The notes under the pieces were generated by a model. That model made no database searches, was not told where the DNA came from, and saw nothing but the letters and a program-made list of their open reading frames with translations. Position numbers and translations under genes: made by a program. Shown here piece after piece: positions 17,008 to 26,516 of a stretch of 64,000 nt of DNA. The stretch is from Flavobacterium sp. LC2016-13 (GTDB taxonomy: Bacteria; Bacteroidota; Bacteroidia; Flavobacteriales; Flavobacteriaceae): the NCBI RefSeq assembly GCF_009707955.1, contig NZ_WMDQ01000003.1, forward strand, positions 372,001 to 436,000, written 5' to 3'. Numbering within the stretch: position 1 is the first letter of the stretch; every line of letters begins with the position of its first letter.

Positions 17008-19857
17008 ATGCAATTAAAAAACATCATTTATCTTTTTACAATTGTTGCAATTTTCACTCAAAACATTGCAGCACAACAAACTGACAAAATATTTCTTTCG
17101 GGAAAAGATTTTGAACATCCGGTACAATGGGATTTTTATTGTACTGATGGAAATAATAGTAAAACGTGGTCGAAAATAAATGTTCCGTCTCAATGGGAAT
17201 TAGAAGGTTTTGGTGAATATACGTATGGCCGCTGGTACAAAGAATTAAACCAAAAAGAACCGAGTAAGGAAGAAGGTTTATACAAATATGAATTTGAAAT
17301 TCCTGCAAATTACAAGGACAAAAATATTCTGATTGCCTTTGGCGGTGCGATGACGGATACGGAAGTAAAAATCAACGGAAAATTAGCCGGAATAATACAT
17401 CAGGGCGGTTTTTATGAATTTAAATATGATATTTCTTCACTATTAAAATTTGATTCAACAAATATTCTTGAAGTTCATGTTTGGAAACATTCTGCCAATA
17501 AATCAGTAAATGCGGCTGAACGAAGAGCCGATTGGTGGCTGTTTGGCGGTATTTATCGTCCGGTTTGGTTAGAAGTTTCTCCTAAAACACATATTGAAAA
17601 TATTGCCGTAAATCCTAAAATGGATGGTTCTGTTACGGTTGATTTAAATCTTAAAAATATTCCTAAAAACACCTCTTTAGAAGCTATTATTAAAGGCGTA
17701 AATGGAGAAAATTTTGAGACTTTTACTTTTCCGATTAAAGCAAAAACTACCAAAGAATCAATTACTGCGCAATGGAAAAATATAAAACCGTGGAATCCTG
17801 AAAATCCTAATTTATATGAATTGGAATTGGTTTTAAAACAAAACGGAAGTGTACTTCATGAATATCATAAAAAAATTGGTTTCAGGACTTTAGAGTTTAA
17901 AAAACAAGATGGTATTTATGTAAATGGCACTAAAATTATCATGAAGGGAATTAATCGTCATTCGTTTTGGCCGGAAGGAGGCCGAAGTACCAGCAAACGT
18001 ATTAGCGAATTGGATGTTAAATTAATTAAAGATATGAATATGAATTCGGTACGTGGACATTATCCGCCGGACGAACATTTTCTGGACGTTTGTGATTCTC
18101 TCGGGCTTTTTGTTCTGGATGAACTGGCTGGCTGGCAAAACGCTTACGATACCGAAACGGGAACTAAATTAGCAACAGAAATGATAACACGCGATGTAAA
18201 TCATCCGTCGATAATTATTTGGGATAACGGTAATGAAGGCGGCTGGAATTATAATATTGATACTGTTTTTACTGAAAATGATCCTCAAAAAAGAATTGTA
18301 ATTCATCCATGGGCTGATTTTAACGGCTGGGACACGCATCATTATCCGACTTATTTAACGGGAATGCATCGGTTTAATTCGGGTGAAAATGTGTTTTTTC
18401 CAACGGAGTTCATGCACGGAACTTATGATAACGGACACGGTGCTGCTCTTGAGGATTTCTGGAATCGGTATAAGGAAAGTCCGCTTTTTGCCGGAGGTTT
18501 TATGTGGGCGCTTTTAGATGAGGCGGTAAAACGCTCTGACTGGACGGGAAATGTAAAATTTGATTCGAAAGGTTCGCTTGCCGCAGACGGAATTCTTGGA
18601 CCTCATCGCGAAAGAGAAGGAAGTTATTATACGGTAAAAGAAGTTTGGGCTCCGATTCAGTTTCAACCTAAACAGGTTACAAATGATTTTGACGGTACAT
18701 TTTTGATTACGAATGATTATCTTTTTAGTAATTTGAATTTGTGCAAAATGGACTTTAAAGTTGTAAAAGCAGATCATAATATTCTTTATAATAATGAAAT
18801 TGCCAAAGAAATAAGTTCCGGAAAAATTGAAATTCCGAGTATAGAACCCGGAGAAACCAGAAAAATCAAATTTAATGTTCCGGGCAATTTTTTAGAAGGA
18901 GATATTTTATCGATATCGGCTTACGATCAATTCAATAAAGAAATTTATACCTGGACATGGCCGATTCATAAGGCTAAATTTTATGCCGCTAAATTTATAA
19001 ATGTTCAAAATACAAAAGCAAAAGCTTCGGTAACTAAAACGGAAAAAGAAATCATTTTAAAAGGAAATAATGTTACGGTTACTTTTGATACTTCAACGGG
19101 AGAAATTTCTTCGATTAAAAATGGAGTTGCCATTATTCCGTTAACAAACGGCCCGCGCCCGATTGGAATGAAAGCTAAGCTTAAAGATATTCAAATTTCT
19201 CAGGAAGGCGAAAAAGCGATTTGTAAAGTATCTTATACCGGAGGTTTGTCTTCTATAAAATGGATTATGGAATCTGACGGGAGGTTTAAAATGGAATTGA
19301 TTGCTTTGAAAAATGCTTCTGGCGGTGAAGGTTTTGACGGTGCTTTTTTTGAAGATAAAATCAGCTCTTTTGGAATTACTTTTAGTTTTCCTGAAAAGGA
19401 AGTGACGGGTATAAAATGGTTTGGAAGAGGACCTTATCGTGTTTGGAAAAACAGAATTAAAGGAACGACTTATGGTTTTTGGGAGAAAGAATATAACAAT
19501 ACCATTACGGGCGAAAGTTTCGAAAATTTGATTTATCCCGAATTCAAAGGTTATCACGCCAATTTATTAGCAGCTAATTTAAAAGCCGGAAATTCATCTT
19601 TTAAAGTCTTTAGTGAATCTGATCATTTATTTTTGAGATTATTTACGCCTGATTTGCCTAAAAATGCTTTTCCTGGAAGTAATCCGCAACCGGCATTTTC
19701 GGAAGGAGATATTTCATTTATGCATGAGATTCCGGCAATGCGCGATTTTAAACCTTTGGAGCAACAAGGTCCACAAAGTCAGCCTACTAATATTCGGATT
19801 AAAAGTGGCGATGACGGAATTTTAATGAATTTGTGGTTTGATTTTAGGGCAAATTAA
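17008..19857 (+). CDS. Glycoside hydrolase family 2, probable beta-galactosidase
   Basis: A 949-residue exported GH2 enzyme. Signal peptide to about NIAAQ, then the jelly-roll sugar-binding domain (about 30-190, WKINVPSQWELEGFGEYTYG-like), Ig-like domain, TIM barrel and C-terminal small-chain-like domains. The acid/base Glu is likely in DNGNEGGWN (about 410) and the nucleophile in FPTEFMHG (about 466). The final 250 residues (FGITFSFPEKEVTGIKWFGRGPYRVW) match the beta-galactosidase small-chain region. In a rhamnogalacturonan PUL it would remove beta-galactose or beta-uronic-acid side groups; the exact sugar is not certain. It is divergent from the DUF4450-like gene and followed by the CE12 gene. 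Confidence 0.88.
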   Translation: MQLKNIIYLFTIVAIFTQNIAAQQTDKIFLSGKDFEHPVQWDFYCTDGNNSKTWSKINVPSQWELEGFGEYTYGRWYKELNQKEPSKEEGLYKYEFEIPANYKDKNILIAFGGAMTDTEVKINGKLAGIIHQGGFYEFKYDISSLLKFDSTNILEVHVWKHSANKSVNAAERRADWWLFGGIYRPVWLEVSPKTHIENIAVNPKMDGSVTVDLNLKNIPKNTSLEAIIKGVNGENFETFTFPIKAKTTKESITAQWKNIKPWNPENPNLYELELVLKQNGSVLHEYHKKIGFRTLEFKKQDGIYVNGTKIIMKGINRHSFWPEGGRSTSKRISELDVKLIKDMNMNSVRGHYPPDEHFLDVCDSLGLFVLDELAGWQNAYDTETGTKLATEMITRDVNHPSIIIWDNGNEGGWNYNIDTVFTENDPQKRIVIHPWADFNGWDTHHYPTYLTGMHRFNSGENVFFPTEFMHGTYDNGHGAALEDFWNRYKESPLFAGGFMWALLDEAVKRSDWTGNVKFDSKGSLAADGILGPHREREGSYYTVKEVWAPIQFQPKQVTNDFDGTFLITNDYLFSNLNLCKMDFKVVKADHNILYNNEIAKEISSGKIEIPSIEPGETRKIKFNVPGNFLEGDILSISAYDQFNKEIYTWTWPIHKAKFYAAKFINVQNTKAKASVTKTEKEIILKGNNVTVTFDTSTGEISSIKNGVAIIPLTNGPRPIGMKAKLKDIQISQEGEKAICKVSYTGGLSSIKWIMESDGRFKMELIALKNASGGEGFDGAFFEDKISSFGITFSFPEKEVTGIKWFGRGPYRVWKNRIKGTTYGFWEKEYNNTITGESFENLIYPEFKGYHANLLAANLKAGNSSFKVFSESDHLFLRLFTPDLPKNAFPGSNPQPAFSEGDISFMHEIPAMRDFKPLEQQGPQSQPTNIRIKSGDDGILMNLWFDFRAN

Positions 19858-19882
19858 TATAATATAAAATGTTATACAAATA

Positions 19883-19952
19883 CCTAACAGGTTTTGGAAA
19901 CCTTTTAGGATACGCGCTATGATTTCCTAACAGGTTTTCAAAACCTGTTAGG
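19883..19952. repeat. Two CCTAACAGGTTTT palindromes in tandem
   Basis: 19883-19909 and 19926-19952 each carry CCTAACAGGTTTT with an inverted AAAACCTGTTAGG-type arm; the second copy is a perfect palindrome, the first is imperfect. They sit between GH2 and the CE12 gene and could form hairpins that limit read-through. A related piece occurs at about 45027. Confidence 0.7.
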
Positions 19953-19982
19953 AATGATTTTAAACGATAAAAATTAAGAAAT

Positions 19983-21482
19983 ATGAGATTGATTAAAATA
20001 CTCTTTTTTATATCTCTGGCAGTATTATTTATCAATTTTACTTCCAACCAAAATAATAAACCTACTGTTTTTATGGTTGGCGATTCTACCGTAAAAAATG
20101 GTAAAGGAGATGGTGCCGGCGGGCTTTGGGGTTGGGGAGATTATATTGGTCAGTTTTTAGATACTACAAAAGTTAACATTGAAAATCATGCTTTGGGCGG
20201 AACAAGCAGCAGGACTTTTCAGGATAAAGGTTTATGGACTGTGGTTTTGAATAAGCTTAAAAAAGGTGATTATGTTTTAATTCAGTTTGGGCATAATGAT
20301 GATGGAGCAATAAACGATAGTCTACGAGCCAGAGGAACAATAAAAGGTATTGGAAATGAGACTCAGGAAATTGACAATATCCTTACAAAAAAGCATGAAA
20401 TTGTGCACAGTTATGGCTGGTATATTCAGAAAATTATTCAGGAAGCAAAATCTAAGGGAGCGATTCCGATTGTTTGTTCTCCAATTCCAAGAAACGACTG
20501 GAAGAATGGGAAAGTGCCTCGCAATAATACTTCTTACGGATTGTGGGCGAAACAAATTGCTGAAAAGGAAAAAGTAACTTTTATCGATTTGAATGATAAA
20601 ATGGCCATTGAAATGGAAAAGTTGGGCGAAACAAAAATAACCGGAACTTATTTCTATAAACGTGATCATACACATACATCTGCCAAAGGCGCTGTACTTG
20701 CAGCTTCGGTCATTATCAATGAATTGAAAATCAGCAAAAATTCTTTAAAAAAGTATATTTTAGAGAATCACAAAATTGTATTTCCTCCTAAGAAAAAGGT
20801 GTTTTTAATTGGAGATTCAACTATGGCAAATAATGATAATCCTGATGCTGTTGGCTGGGGCGTTGTGTTTTCTACGTATTGTGATACAACAAGAATTGAA
20901 GTGATTAATAAAGCTCGCGGCGGACGAAGCACGAGAACTTTTGATTATGAAGGGCTTTGGAATGAAGTTAAAAATGAACTGCAACCGGGAAATTTTATTC
21001 TGATTCAGTTTGGTCATAATGATGCGGGAGCTGTTGACAAAGAAAAACTTAGAGGTTCACTGAAAGGAAACGGCGATGAAACCCAGCAAGTAATTCGACC
21101 TGATGGTACCAAAGAAATCGTGCATACTTTTGGATGGTATCTGGAAAAATTTATTCGGGAAGCCAAAGAAAAGGGTGCGATTCCGATTGTTTTAAGTCAG
21201 ACACCAAGAAATGAATGGCCGAATGATAAAGCTGAACGAAGAACAGAAACTTATAATAAATGGTCGCAAGACGTTGCAAATAAAGAAGGCGCTTATTATA
21301 TTGATTTAAATCAAATTATGGCTTTAAAATATGAGGCTTTGGGAAAAGAAAAAGTTAAGACATATTTTCCTAAAGATCACACTCATACTGACTTTGAAGG
21401 CGCAAAACTTAATGCTCTTACCGCTGCTGAAAGTATCAAAAAATTAAAAGAATGTGATTTGAAAAACTTTATTGAATTATGA
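19983..21482 (+). CDS. Tandem-domain rhamnogalacturonan acetylesterase (CE12 x2)
   Basis: A 499-residue exported protein with two complete SGNH/CE12 domains. Domain 1 (about 28-250): VFMVGDSTVKNG (Ser), GGTSSRTF (Gly), FGHNDDG (Asn), DHTHTSAKGA (Asp/His). Domain 2 (about 265-495): VFLIGDSTMAN, RGGRSTRTF, FGHNDAG, DHTHTDFEGA. All catalytic residues are kept in both. CE12 enzymes remove acetyl groups from galacturonate in rhamnogalacturonan, letting lyases act. The usual protein has one domain of about 250 residues, as in the gene at 38652, so this is an internal duplication. It follows GH2 on the same strand. Confidence 0.92.
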   Translation: MRLIKILFFISLAVLFINFTSNQNNKPTVFMVGDSTVKNGKGDGAGGLWGWGDYIGQFLDTTKVNIENHALGGTSSRTFQDKGLWTVVLNKLKKGDYVLIQFGHNDDGAINDSLRARGTIKGIGNETQEIDNILTKKHEIVHSYGWYIQKIIQEAKSKGAIPIVCSPIPRNDWKNGKVPRNNTSYGLWAKQIAEKEKVTFIDLNDKMAIEMEKLGETKITGTYFYKRDHTHTSAKGAVLAASVIINELKISKNSLKKYILENHKIVFPPKKKVFLIGDSTMANNDNPDAVGWGVVFSTYCDTTRIEVINKARGGRSTRTFDYEGLWNEVKNELQPGNFILIQFGHNDAGAVDKEKLRGSLKGNGDETQQVIRPDGTKEIVHTFGWYLEKFIREAKEKGAIPIVLSQTPRNEWPNDKAERRTETYNKWSQDVANKEGAYYIDLNQIMALKYEALGKEKVKTYFPKDHTHTDFEGAKLNALTAAESIKKLKECDLKNFIEL

Positions 21483-21564
21483 GTTAAATGTTAGAAGTAA
21501 GCTATACCAAGTTAAACTCATAACTTATAATTCACAATTCATAACTAATAACTTTTGGGCAAAA

Positions 21565-21592
21565 AAAAACCTCGTTTAGAACGAGGTTTTAT
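21565..21592. terminator. Bidirectional terminator between CE12 and histone-H1-like genes
   Basis: Stem ACCTCGTT / AACGAGGT with 3-nt loop, flanked by A-run and T-run. It serves the + strand CE12 gene and the minus-strand H1-like gene. Confidence 0.8.
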
Positions 21593-21608
21593 CTTTTGAA
21601 TACAAAGA

Positions 21609-21785
21609 TTATTTTTTTGATTCTTCGATAGAAACTTTTCTAAACTCTTTTAAAAGTTTTTCAATTTCTAAAGTAGCTTTACGTGCTCTAGCTCCTGCAG
21701 CTTTAACTCCTTTTTCAGTTAATGACTCAGATTCTGTTTTGAATGTTTCGATTTCGGCGTTGATTTTTACTAATAGATCTTTCAT
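21609..21785 (-). CDS. Histone H1-like small basic protein
   Basis: A 58-residue protein: MKDLLVKINAEIETFKTES, then LTEKGVKAAGARARKATLEI and a lysine-rich tail. It resembles the histone H1-like (Hc1-related) proteins common in Bacteroidota, thought to bind DNA. The frame is open to 21863, but I chose the ATG at 21785 because a perfect -7 box (TATTTTTG, 21810-21817, minus strand) lies just upstream of it. The gene is unrelated to pectin use and splits the PUL A gene group. Confidence 0.75.
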   Translation of the reverse strand: MKDLLVKINAEIETFKTESESLTEKGVKAAGARARKATLEIEKLLKEFRKVSIEESKK

Positions 21786-21809
21786 GCTTATACTTGTTAA
21801 ATTAAGGCG

Positions 21810-21817
21810 CAAAAATA
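21810..21817 (-). promoter_or_regulatory. -7 box of the histone-H1-like gene
   Basis: Minus strand TATTTTTG matches TAnnTTTG, 24 bp before the start codon; a TTG about 22 bp upstream could be the -33 element. Confidence 0.45.
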
Positions 21818-22070
21818 AAAGTTTGCTTGAAACATAACGCAAGTTTATTGTTAAAATTATCACTCAATTTGTCATTTCAGTTAATATTTAATTAACCGCG
21901 CTTCTTCATTATTCATAATCAACCTATTACAAAAAATACTATTAAAATATTTTTTTTGTTATTAGTTCATAATCACTGCTTAATAATCTATTTCGCTTGT
22001 TTTTCTTACGCTCAAATTCAGTCAAAAGAACTTAAAATTCAACATGCCTATAACTTTGTTCTTCTGTTAC

Positions 22071-23399
22071 TTACTCAATCAACTGTTTATTTACATAAAC
22101 ATTTTTGAATGTTACACCGTTTATAATCGTTTTATCAATAGCGGTTTTGGTGGCTTCGATATTTAAATTTTCGAAAGTAAAATTCGATAAACGAACATTC
22201 GGATCATTTTCTACTCCGTAAAAAGTCTCACATTTAAGATCGATATTTTTTAAGGTTACATTGTCTCCGTAAGACAACGGAATATCGGGACGGCCTTTTA
22301 AATCAAAAAATTGTTTCCAGGCAAAAACGGCCAGACAGGTTTTGGCTTCGCCTTTTATATCTTCAACTCTTATGTACTCGTATTTTTGGGGTGTATCCGG
22401 GCGCATTTTAAGCCATAATAATCTCGAAGCGCCATCGATTTTGCAATTACGCATGATTATATTTCTGTTGTGAATAGATTCGCTTCCGTTGGTTAATGAA
22501 GAATGGCAAAATCCAAAATTGCAATCTTCAATGATTATATTGGCATTTGGACCGTTGTTTTTATCCTGATCTGCATAAGGACCTTTTCCACCTTTTAAGG
22601 CAATCGCATCGTCGTTTACAGACATATAACAGCCTTTTACTAAAAAGTTGGTGCAAATATCAATATCAATTGCATCTGTACTTGGAGCTTTTACGCCAAT
22701 GTGTGGAGAAAAAATATACAAATCGAGCATTTTGACATTATTGCATTTATAAAAATGATTGGTCCAAAAACCTGAATTAATCAATTTTACATCCTGAAGT
22801 TGTACATTATTCGAATTCCAGATAAAAACTAATCTTGGTCTTGAAACTTCAAGATTGGTGCATTTTGGATTTTCTTTTCGTCTTTGCCAGAATGCTTCCC
22901 AATATTTTAAGCCGTTTCCGTTAATGGTTCCTTTGCCCGAAATAGAAAAATTATCGACTCCGTAAGCATTTACCAAAGCCGGAAAATAATCCAGGTTTTG
23001 TCCTTCCATTCTTGATGGCATAATTGGGAAATCGGCAATATTATCAGAGCCTTTTAAAACGCCGCCTTCTGAAACATACAAAGTGGTTTTGGGTTTAAAG
23101 AATAGAGCACCGCTTAAATAAACGCCTTTCGGAATCACGATTACTCCGCCTCCATTTGCTGCAGCTTTGTCTATGATTTTCTGAATGGCTGCGGTTTGAA
23201 TTTTAGAGCTGTCTTTACTAACGCCGAAATCTGTAATGGTATATTTTTTACCTAAATCTTTTAATTGAATTTTGGTGTAGTCTTTAAACCAATTCGGAAT
23301 CGCTGTTCCGTCAGGAAATGTGTCGTTTTTATAATTTTGCGAGAATGCTGATTGTGTAAATACAGCAATGCAAATTAAGGTTTTAAAGATATTTTTCAT
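22071..23399 (-). CDS. Glycoside hydrolase family 28 (divergent polygalacturonase-like)
   Basis: A 442-residue exported right-handed beta-helix. Signal peptide to about SAFSQ; ITDFGVSKDSSKIQTAAIQK and the glycine-rich GGGVIVIPKGVYLSGALFFK are typical of GH28 N-termini. Catalytic-region motifs are STDAIDID, NDDAIALKGGKG, a CHSSLTNGSE segment in place of the canonical GHG, and LWLKMRPDTP. The changed GHG box suggests it is not a plain endo-polygalacturonase but a rhamnogalacturonan-type or exo-acting member; the substrate is inferred. It is the last gene of the minus-strand group starting at 28049. Confidence 0.85.
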   Translation of the reverse strand: MKNIFKTLICIAVFTQSAFSQNYKNDTFPDGTAIPNWFKDYTKIQLKDLGKKYTITDFGVSKDSSKIQTAAIQKIIDKAAANGGGVIVIPKGVYLSGALFFKPKTTLYVSEGGVLKGSDNIADFPIMPSRMEGQNLDYFPALVNAYGVDNFSISGKGTINGNGLKYWEAFWQRRKENPKCTNLEVSRPRLVFIWNSNNVQLQDVKLINSGFWTNHFYKCNNVKMLDLYIFSPHIGVKAPSTDAIDIDICTNFLVKGCYMSVNDDAIALKGGKGPYADQDKNNGPNANIIIEDCNFGFCHSSLTNGSESIHNRNIIMRNCKIDGASRLLWLKMRPDTPQKYEYIRVEDIKGEAKTCLAVFAWKQFFDLKGRPDIPLSYGDNVTLKNIDLKCETFYGVENDPNVRLSNFTFENLNIEATKTAIDKTIINGVTFKNVYVNKQLIE

Positions 23400-23431
23400 T
23401 TTGGTTTTTGTTAGTTTTTTTGTTTTTTGTC

Positions 23432-23543
23432 AGACTGAGCGAAGTCGAAGTCCTGCGCAAGGTGTGTTATATCATAACGGATTCACAGTTCGTTGCTCTC
23501 TGGATGTGATTTCTCTCCCGAAGCCTCGGGATCGAAATGACAC
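23432..23543. repeat. Dispersed intergenic repeat with a CCGAAGCCTCGG palindrome
   Basis: The gap between GH28 and the DUF4861-like gene holds CAGACTGAGCGAAGTCGAAG, CGTTGCTCTCTGGATGTGAT and TCCCGAAGCCTCGGGATC. The first and last recur at 39421-39490, the middle one at 45073-45095. A Flavobacterium-type noncoding repeat family. Confidence 0.75.
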
Positions 23544-23552
23544 AATTTGTGT

Positions 23553-24842
23553 TTACTTTACCTCAACTTTAATTTTAACCGAAAGCTGTTTTGCTAACGT
23601 TGTTACATAATTGGCAAAATATGCTGAATCTTTAAAGTTTTTATCTGCGCTTAATTCCCAGCCGGCAATTGGATAATAACTCACTTCCTGATTATTTTTT
23701 ACATTCAATTTTATTAAATATGAATCTGTCAATTGTCCGGTTTTTGGCGCTTCCATATAACCTTTATAAACGTTTTTAGGAATAATTATAGCGGTTCCTA
23801 AAATCCATTGGCGCTCGTAGGTTAGTTTGTCATGTTGAATAAAACAGACAAAATCTCCTGAATCTATAACTTGTAGCGGGTTTTGATTGTTCAGGTTAGA
23901 AAGTGCTATTAATAATGTTTCTTTTCCTTTTAAACCATCAACCGCAATGGTGTTTTTATAACCGTACATTCCCGGCCAGATCGAAGTGGTTTCTTTTGCC
24001 TGATATTTATTTCCTGAAGCTTCCCAATTTTGATAATTATAACTTAAAACTGAATTTACAGGGCCTTCGCTAACAATTTTAAAGGTTGTTTTTTCAATAT
24101 TATTTAGTGTATCGCTGGCAATAATTCCTAGTCTGTTTATTTTGTTATCTATCAATAAAGCGAAACCTCCTAATCCGGCAGAATTTCCAACAGGAAAAAT
24201 ATCTCTTCCCCAATCGTACATAACATGATAATTATCTTCAACGGCGCCTTTACTGTTTATTCCTACATCTTCGGGCGTAATTGCAGGTATTCTTTTCCCG
24301 AAAACGTCTTTTGAATTTCTTCCATCCAAATAATGCCTAAAACCTACTTTGTCATTTTCCCAGGTTGGCCCGTCGGTTTGATATTTCTGATATCCTAATT
24401 TTTTATGTACCTGATTAGCCAATAAAACTTCTTGTGTATCCGGATGAACGGGCAGGTTTTTGCCTTCTCTTTTTCCGAATCTGGCACTTGTTTTTATTGG
24501 GAATTTCGGATTTGTTTTAGACCAATTCAATGTTATTGTTTTGGTTTCTTTTGGCGAAAAATCTGCAACAAAAAATAGTTCATCCCATTTTCCGTCGTTA
24601 TCCAAATCATTTAGCTGCGCTGGAATTGTATCTTTTTTATGTAATAGAATAGCAAAATCATTTGTCACGTCTTTTACAGCAAGTTCACTTCTTTTAATTG
24701 AAATTGCTTTTTGAGGCAATTCTAAATTTGAAGTATTCTTTAAGACAATTAATTTTTCGGTTGTTTTTTTCTGCGCATTGCAGCTTGCAAAAATCAATAC
24801 TGAAAATGTAATTTGTGCGTAAAGTTTAATTGTATTTTTCAT
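23553..24842 (-). CDS. DUF4861-like lipoprotein
   Basis: 429 residues from the ATG at 24842, which begins a lipoprotein signal (MKNTIKLYAQITFSVLIFASC, Cys lipobox); the frame is open further upstream to 24887, but that adds a lysine-rich non-signal stretch. The core VGFRHYLDGRNSKDVFGKRI, YHVMYDWGRDIFPVGNSAGL and IKLNVKN-type C-terminus match a second gene at 47795, so the two are paralogs. I recall the family as DUF4861. Members sit in pectin loci; the activity is not known to me. It lies between rhaM and GH28. Confidence 0.7.
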   Translation of the reverse strand: MKNTIKLYAQITFSVLIFASCNAQKKTTEKLIVLKNTSNLELPQKAISIKRSELAVKDVTNDFAILLHKKDTIPAQLNDLDNDGKWDELFFVADFSPKETKTITLNWSKTNPKFPIKTSARFGKREGKNLPVHPDTQEVLLANQVHKKLGYQKYQTDGPTWENDKVGFRHYLDGRNSKDVFGKRIPAITPEDVGINSKGAVEDNYHVMYDWGRDIFPVGNSAGLGGFALLIDNKINRLGIIASDTLNNIEKTTFKIVSEGPVNSVLSYNYQNWEASGNKYQAKETTSIWPGMYGYKNTIAVDGLKGKETLLIALSNLNNQNPLQVIDSGDFVCFIQHDKLTYERQWILGTAIIIPKNVYKGYMEAPKTGQLTDSYLIKLNVKNNQEVSYYPIAGWELSADKNFKDSAYFANYVTTLAKQLSVKIKVEVK

Positions 24843-24879
24843 TCTTTTTAGTTTTTTCTTTTTTAAACAATTTAAACAT

Positions 24880-25209
24880 TTAATCAATATGAAATACCTC
24901 TTTTAAGGAAACTGCAACGGGCGAATTATCTGCATTTGTCTCCATAATATCAGCCATATATGTCCACCATTTTTTCATAATTGGATGATTTGGCAAAAAA
25001 TTAAAATCAAAATCCGGACTTATTTTTTGAACTCCAAAAAGGATCATCGTTTCTTCATCCAAAAAAATACTATAATCCTGAATTCCGCTTTCTGAAAGCA
25101 ATGTTTGTAATTCCGGCCAAATTATCTGGTGACGTTTTTTATATTCTGCTTCAAAACCTGGTTTTAATTTCATTTTAAAAGCATTTCTTATAATGTCATT
25201 ATTTTTCAT
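24880..25209 (-). CDS. rhaM: L-rhamnose mutarotase
   Basis: A 109-residue protein of the RhaM/YiiL family that interconverts alpha- and beta-L-rhamnose. Seen: FKMKLKPGFEAEYKKRHQIIWPEL (catalytic His in KRH), YSIFLDEETMILFGVQ, and the paired Trp MKKWWTYMADIM. No signal peptide, so it is cytoplasmic, and length is normal. It sits in PUL A beside enzymes that release rhamnose, but no rhamnose isomerase or kinase is in the window. Confidence 0.92.
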   Translation of the reverse strand: MKNNDIIRNAFKMKLKPGFEAEYKKRHQIIWPELQTLLSESGIQDYSIFLDEETMILFGVQKISPDFDFNFLPNHPIMKKWWTYMADIMETNADNSPVAVSLKEVFHID

Positions 25210-25247
25210 TTTTTGAATGTTTAAAATTAATTACCTCTGAAATTTTA

Positions 25248-26318
25248 TCAAACTATTTTAAAAATAAAAGCAGATGCTGTTTCGTATTTTCCGCCTTGAG
25301 AAGCTGTAAATAGATAAGTTGCTTTTCCGTTTTGAAACAGTAATTGCGGACGTTCTGCACGACCGTATCTGTTTAAATGTTTTGGAGCTTCGGGTTGTTT
25401 TATATATTTATTTAAAGGCTGATACGAAATTAAAGGATCGCTCCAATGAATACCATCATCAGAATCCATATAAAGACCGTTATCAATTCCGAAAACGCCC
25501 ATATCTCTGGCTAACATTTTGAATTTTTTATTTTCATACCAGACAAAAGCATCTTCGCATTGTTTGTTATCTCCCAGTTTAGAAAAATCTATAAGCGGAT
25601 TATTTTGATGTTTTATATAAGGTCCCTGAAGCGATTTTGAAATGGCTAATCCGTATTTTCTATTGCCTTTGATGGGGAATTTTGGATGTACATAATTTTC
25701 TGTATCAAGCGATTTATAATAAAGCCAATATTCTCCGTTTGGATGTTTTAGAAATGAAGGATTTGTCGTTAAAAGATCATCCCAGGAACCCTTTTCTCCA
25801 GGCAATAACAAAGGTTTATCTGGTCTTTTCCACGGACCGAAAAGCGAGTCTGAAGTGGCTAAACCGATGCGTTTGGTGTCCATTTTTCCGTTAGAATTTC
25901 CCATGAAGAACAAGGCGTATTTTCCGTCTACAAAATGAATACTTGGATTATGGCACGTTGTGGCATCCCAAAAGCCTGTTCCGCGAGGTGCCAAAATAGT
26001 ACTCACATATTCGTATGGACCTTCGGGATTATTGGCGACGGCGTGAGCAATTTCAGAACTGCTGATCCAGCCGCTCATGCCTTTTGCTTTTGGCCAACGG
26101 GAAAAAAACACATGAATTTTACCATCGGGACCTTCAATAGGACTGTTGCACCAAACGTAATAATCTTCAAATTCAAGTGCGCGCCCAACAGGCCGAAGTT
26201 TTTTTTCGAAATCGGAAAGCTTGGGATCGTCTAAAAAATTATCGCTTCTGACTGGAAATGGAAGACATAAACCAATCAAAGCAAGTGAATTTCCAATTAT
26301 AAATTTTCTTCGGTTCAT
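25248..26318 (-). CDS. GH43/GH117-like five-bladed beta-propeller glycosidase
   Basis: 356 residues from the ATG at 26318. The N-terminus MNRRKFIIGNSLALIGLCLP carries an Arg-Arg pair and hydrophobic segment, suggesting Tat or Sec export. The body shows propeller-type repeats: DGKIHVFFSRWPKA, TTCHNPSIHFVDGKYALFFM, TNPSFLKHPNGEYWLYYKS, KQCEDAFVWYENKKFKMLAR. These resemble GH43/GH117-type fold proteins, with His-Asn-Pro as a possible active-site element, but the subfamily is uncertain. An arabinosidase or galactosidase acting on rhamnogalacturonan side chains is a guess from context. Third-last but two gene of its group; it precedes rhaM. Confidence 0.7.
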   Translation of the reverse strand: MNRRKFIIGNSLALIGLCLPFPVRSDNFLDDPKLSDFEKKLRPVGRALEFEDYYVWCNSPIEGPDGKIHVFFSRWPKAKGMSGWISSSEIAHAVANNPEGPYEYVSTILAPRGTGFWDATTCHNPSIHFVDGKYALFFMGNSNGKMDTKRIGLATSDSLFGPWKRPDKPLLLPGEKGSWDDLLTTNPSFLKHPNGEYWLYYKSLDTENYVHPKFPIKGNRKYGLAISKSLQGPYIKHQNNPLIDFSKLGDNKQCEDAFVWYENKKFKMLARDMGVFGIDNGLYMDSDDGIHWSDPLISYQPLNKYIKQPEAPKHLNRYGRAERPQLLFQNGKATYLFTASQGGKYETASAFIFKIV

Positions 26319-26361
26319 TTTAATTTTTCTTATCAATCAACTCATTAAAAATTTTAATTTA

Positions 26362-26494
26362 AACACATAGAAACATAGATTTTTATACTCAGAAAAAGAG
26401 TAAAATAAGAAACTCGTTTCTTACACATAGCTAAATGAATTTAGATAAGTGAAACGCCTTTCTTTAAGTTTGTCAGACTATGTTTCTATGTGTT
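26362..26494. repeat. Palindromic intergenic element with 17-bp arms
   Basis: Perfect inverted arms AACACATAGAAACATAG (26362-26378) and its complement (26478-26494) enclose about 100 bp between two PUL A genes. No ORF. Likely a hairpin-forming dispersed repeat. Confidence 0.75.
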
Positions 26495-26516
26495 AAAAAA
26501 TAAATGAATGTATGTT

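Noticed and set aside
19141..19557. 138-aa ORF on the minus strand inside GH2
   Set aside because: An antisense shadow of the GH2 coding sequence with low-complexity composition and no motifs.
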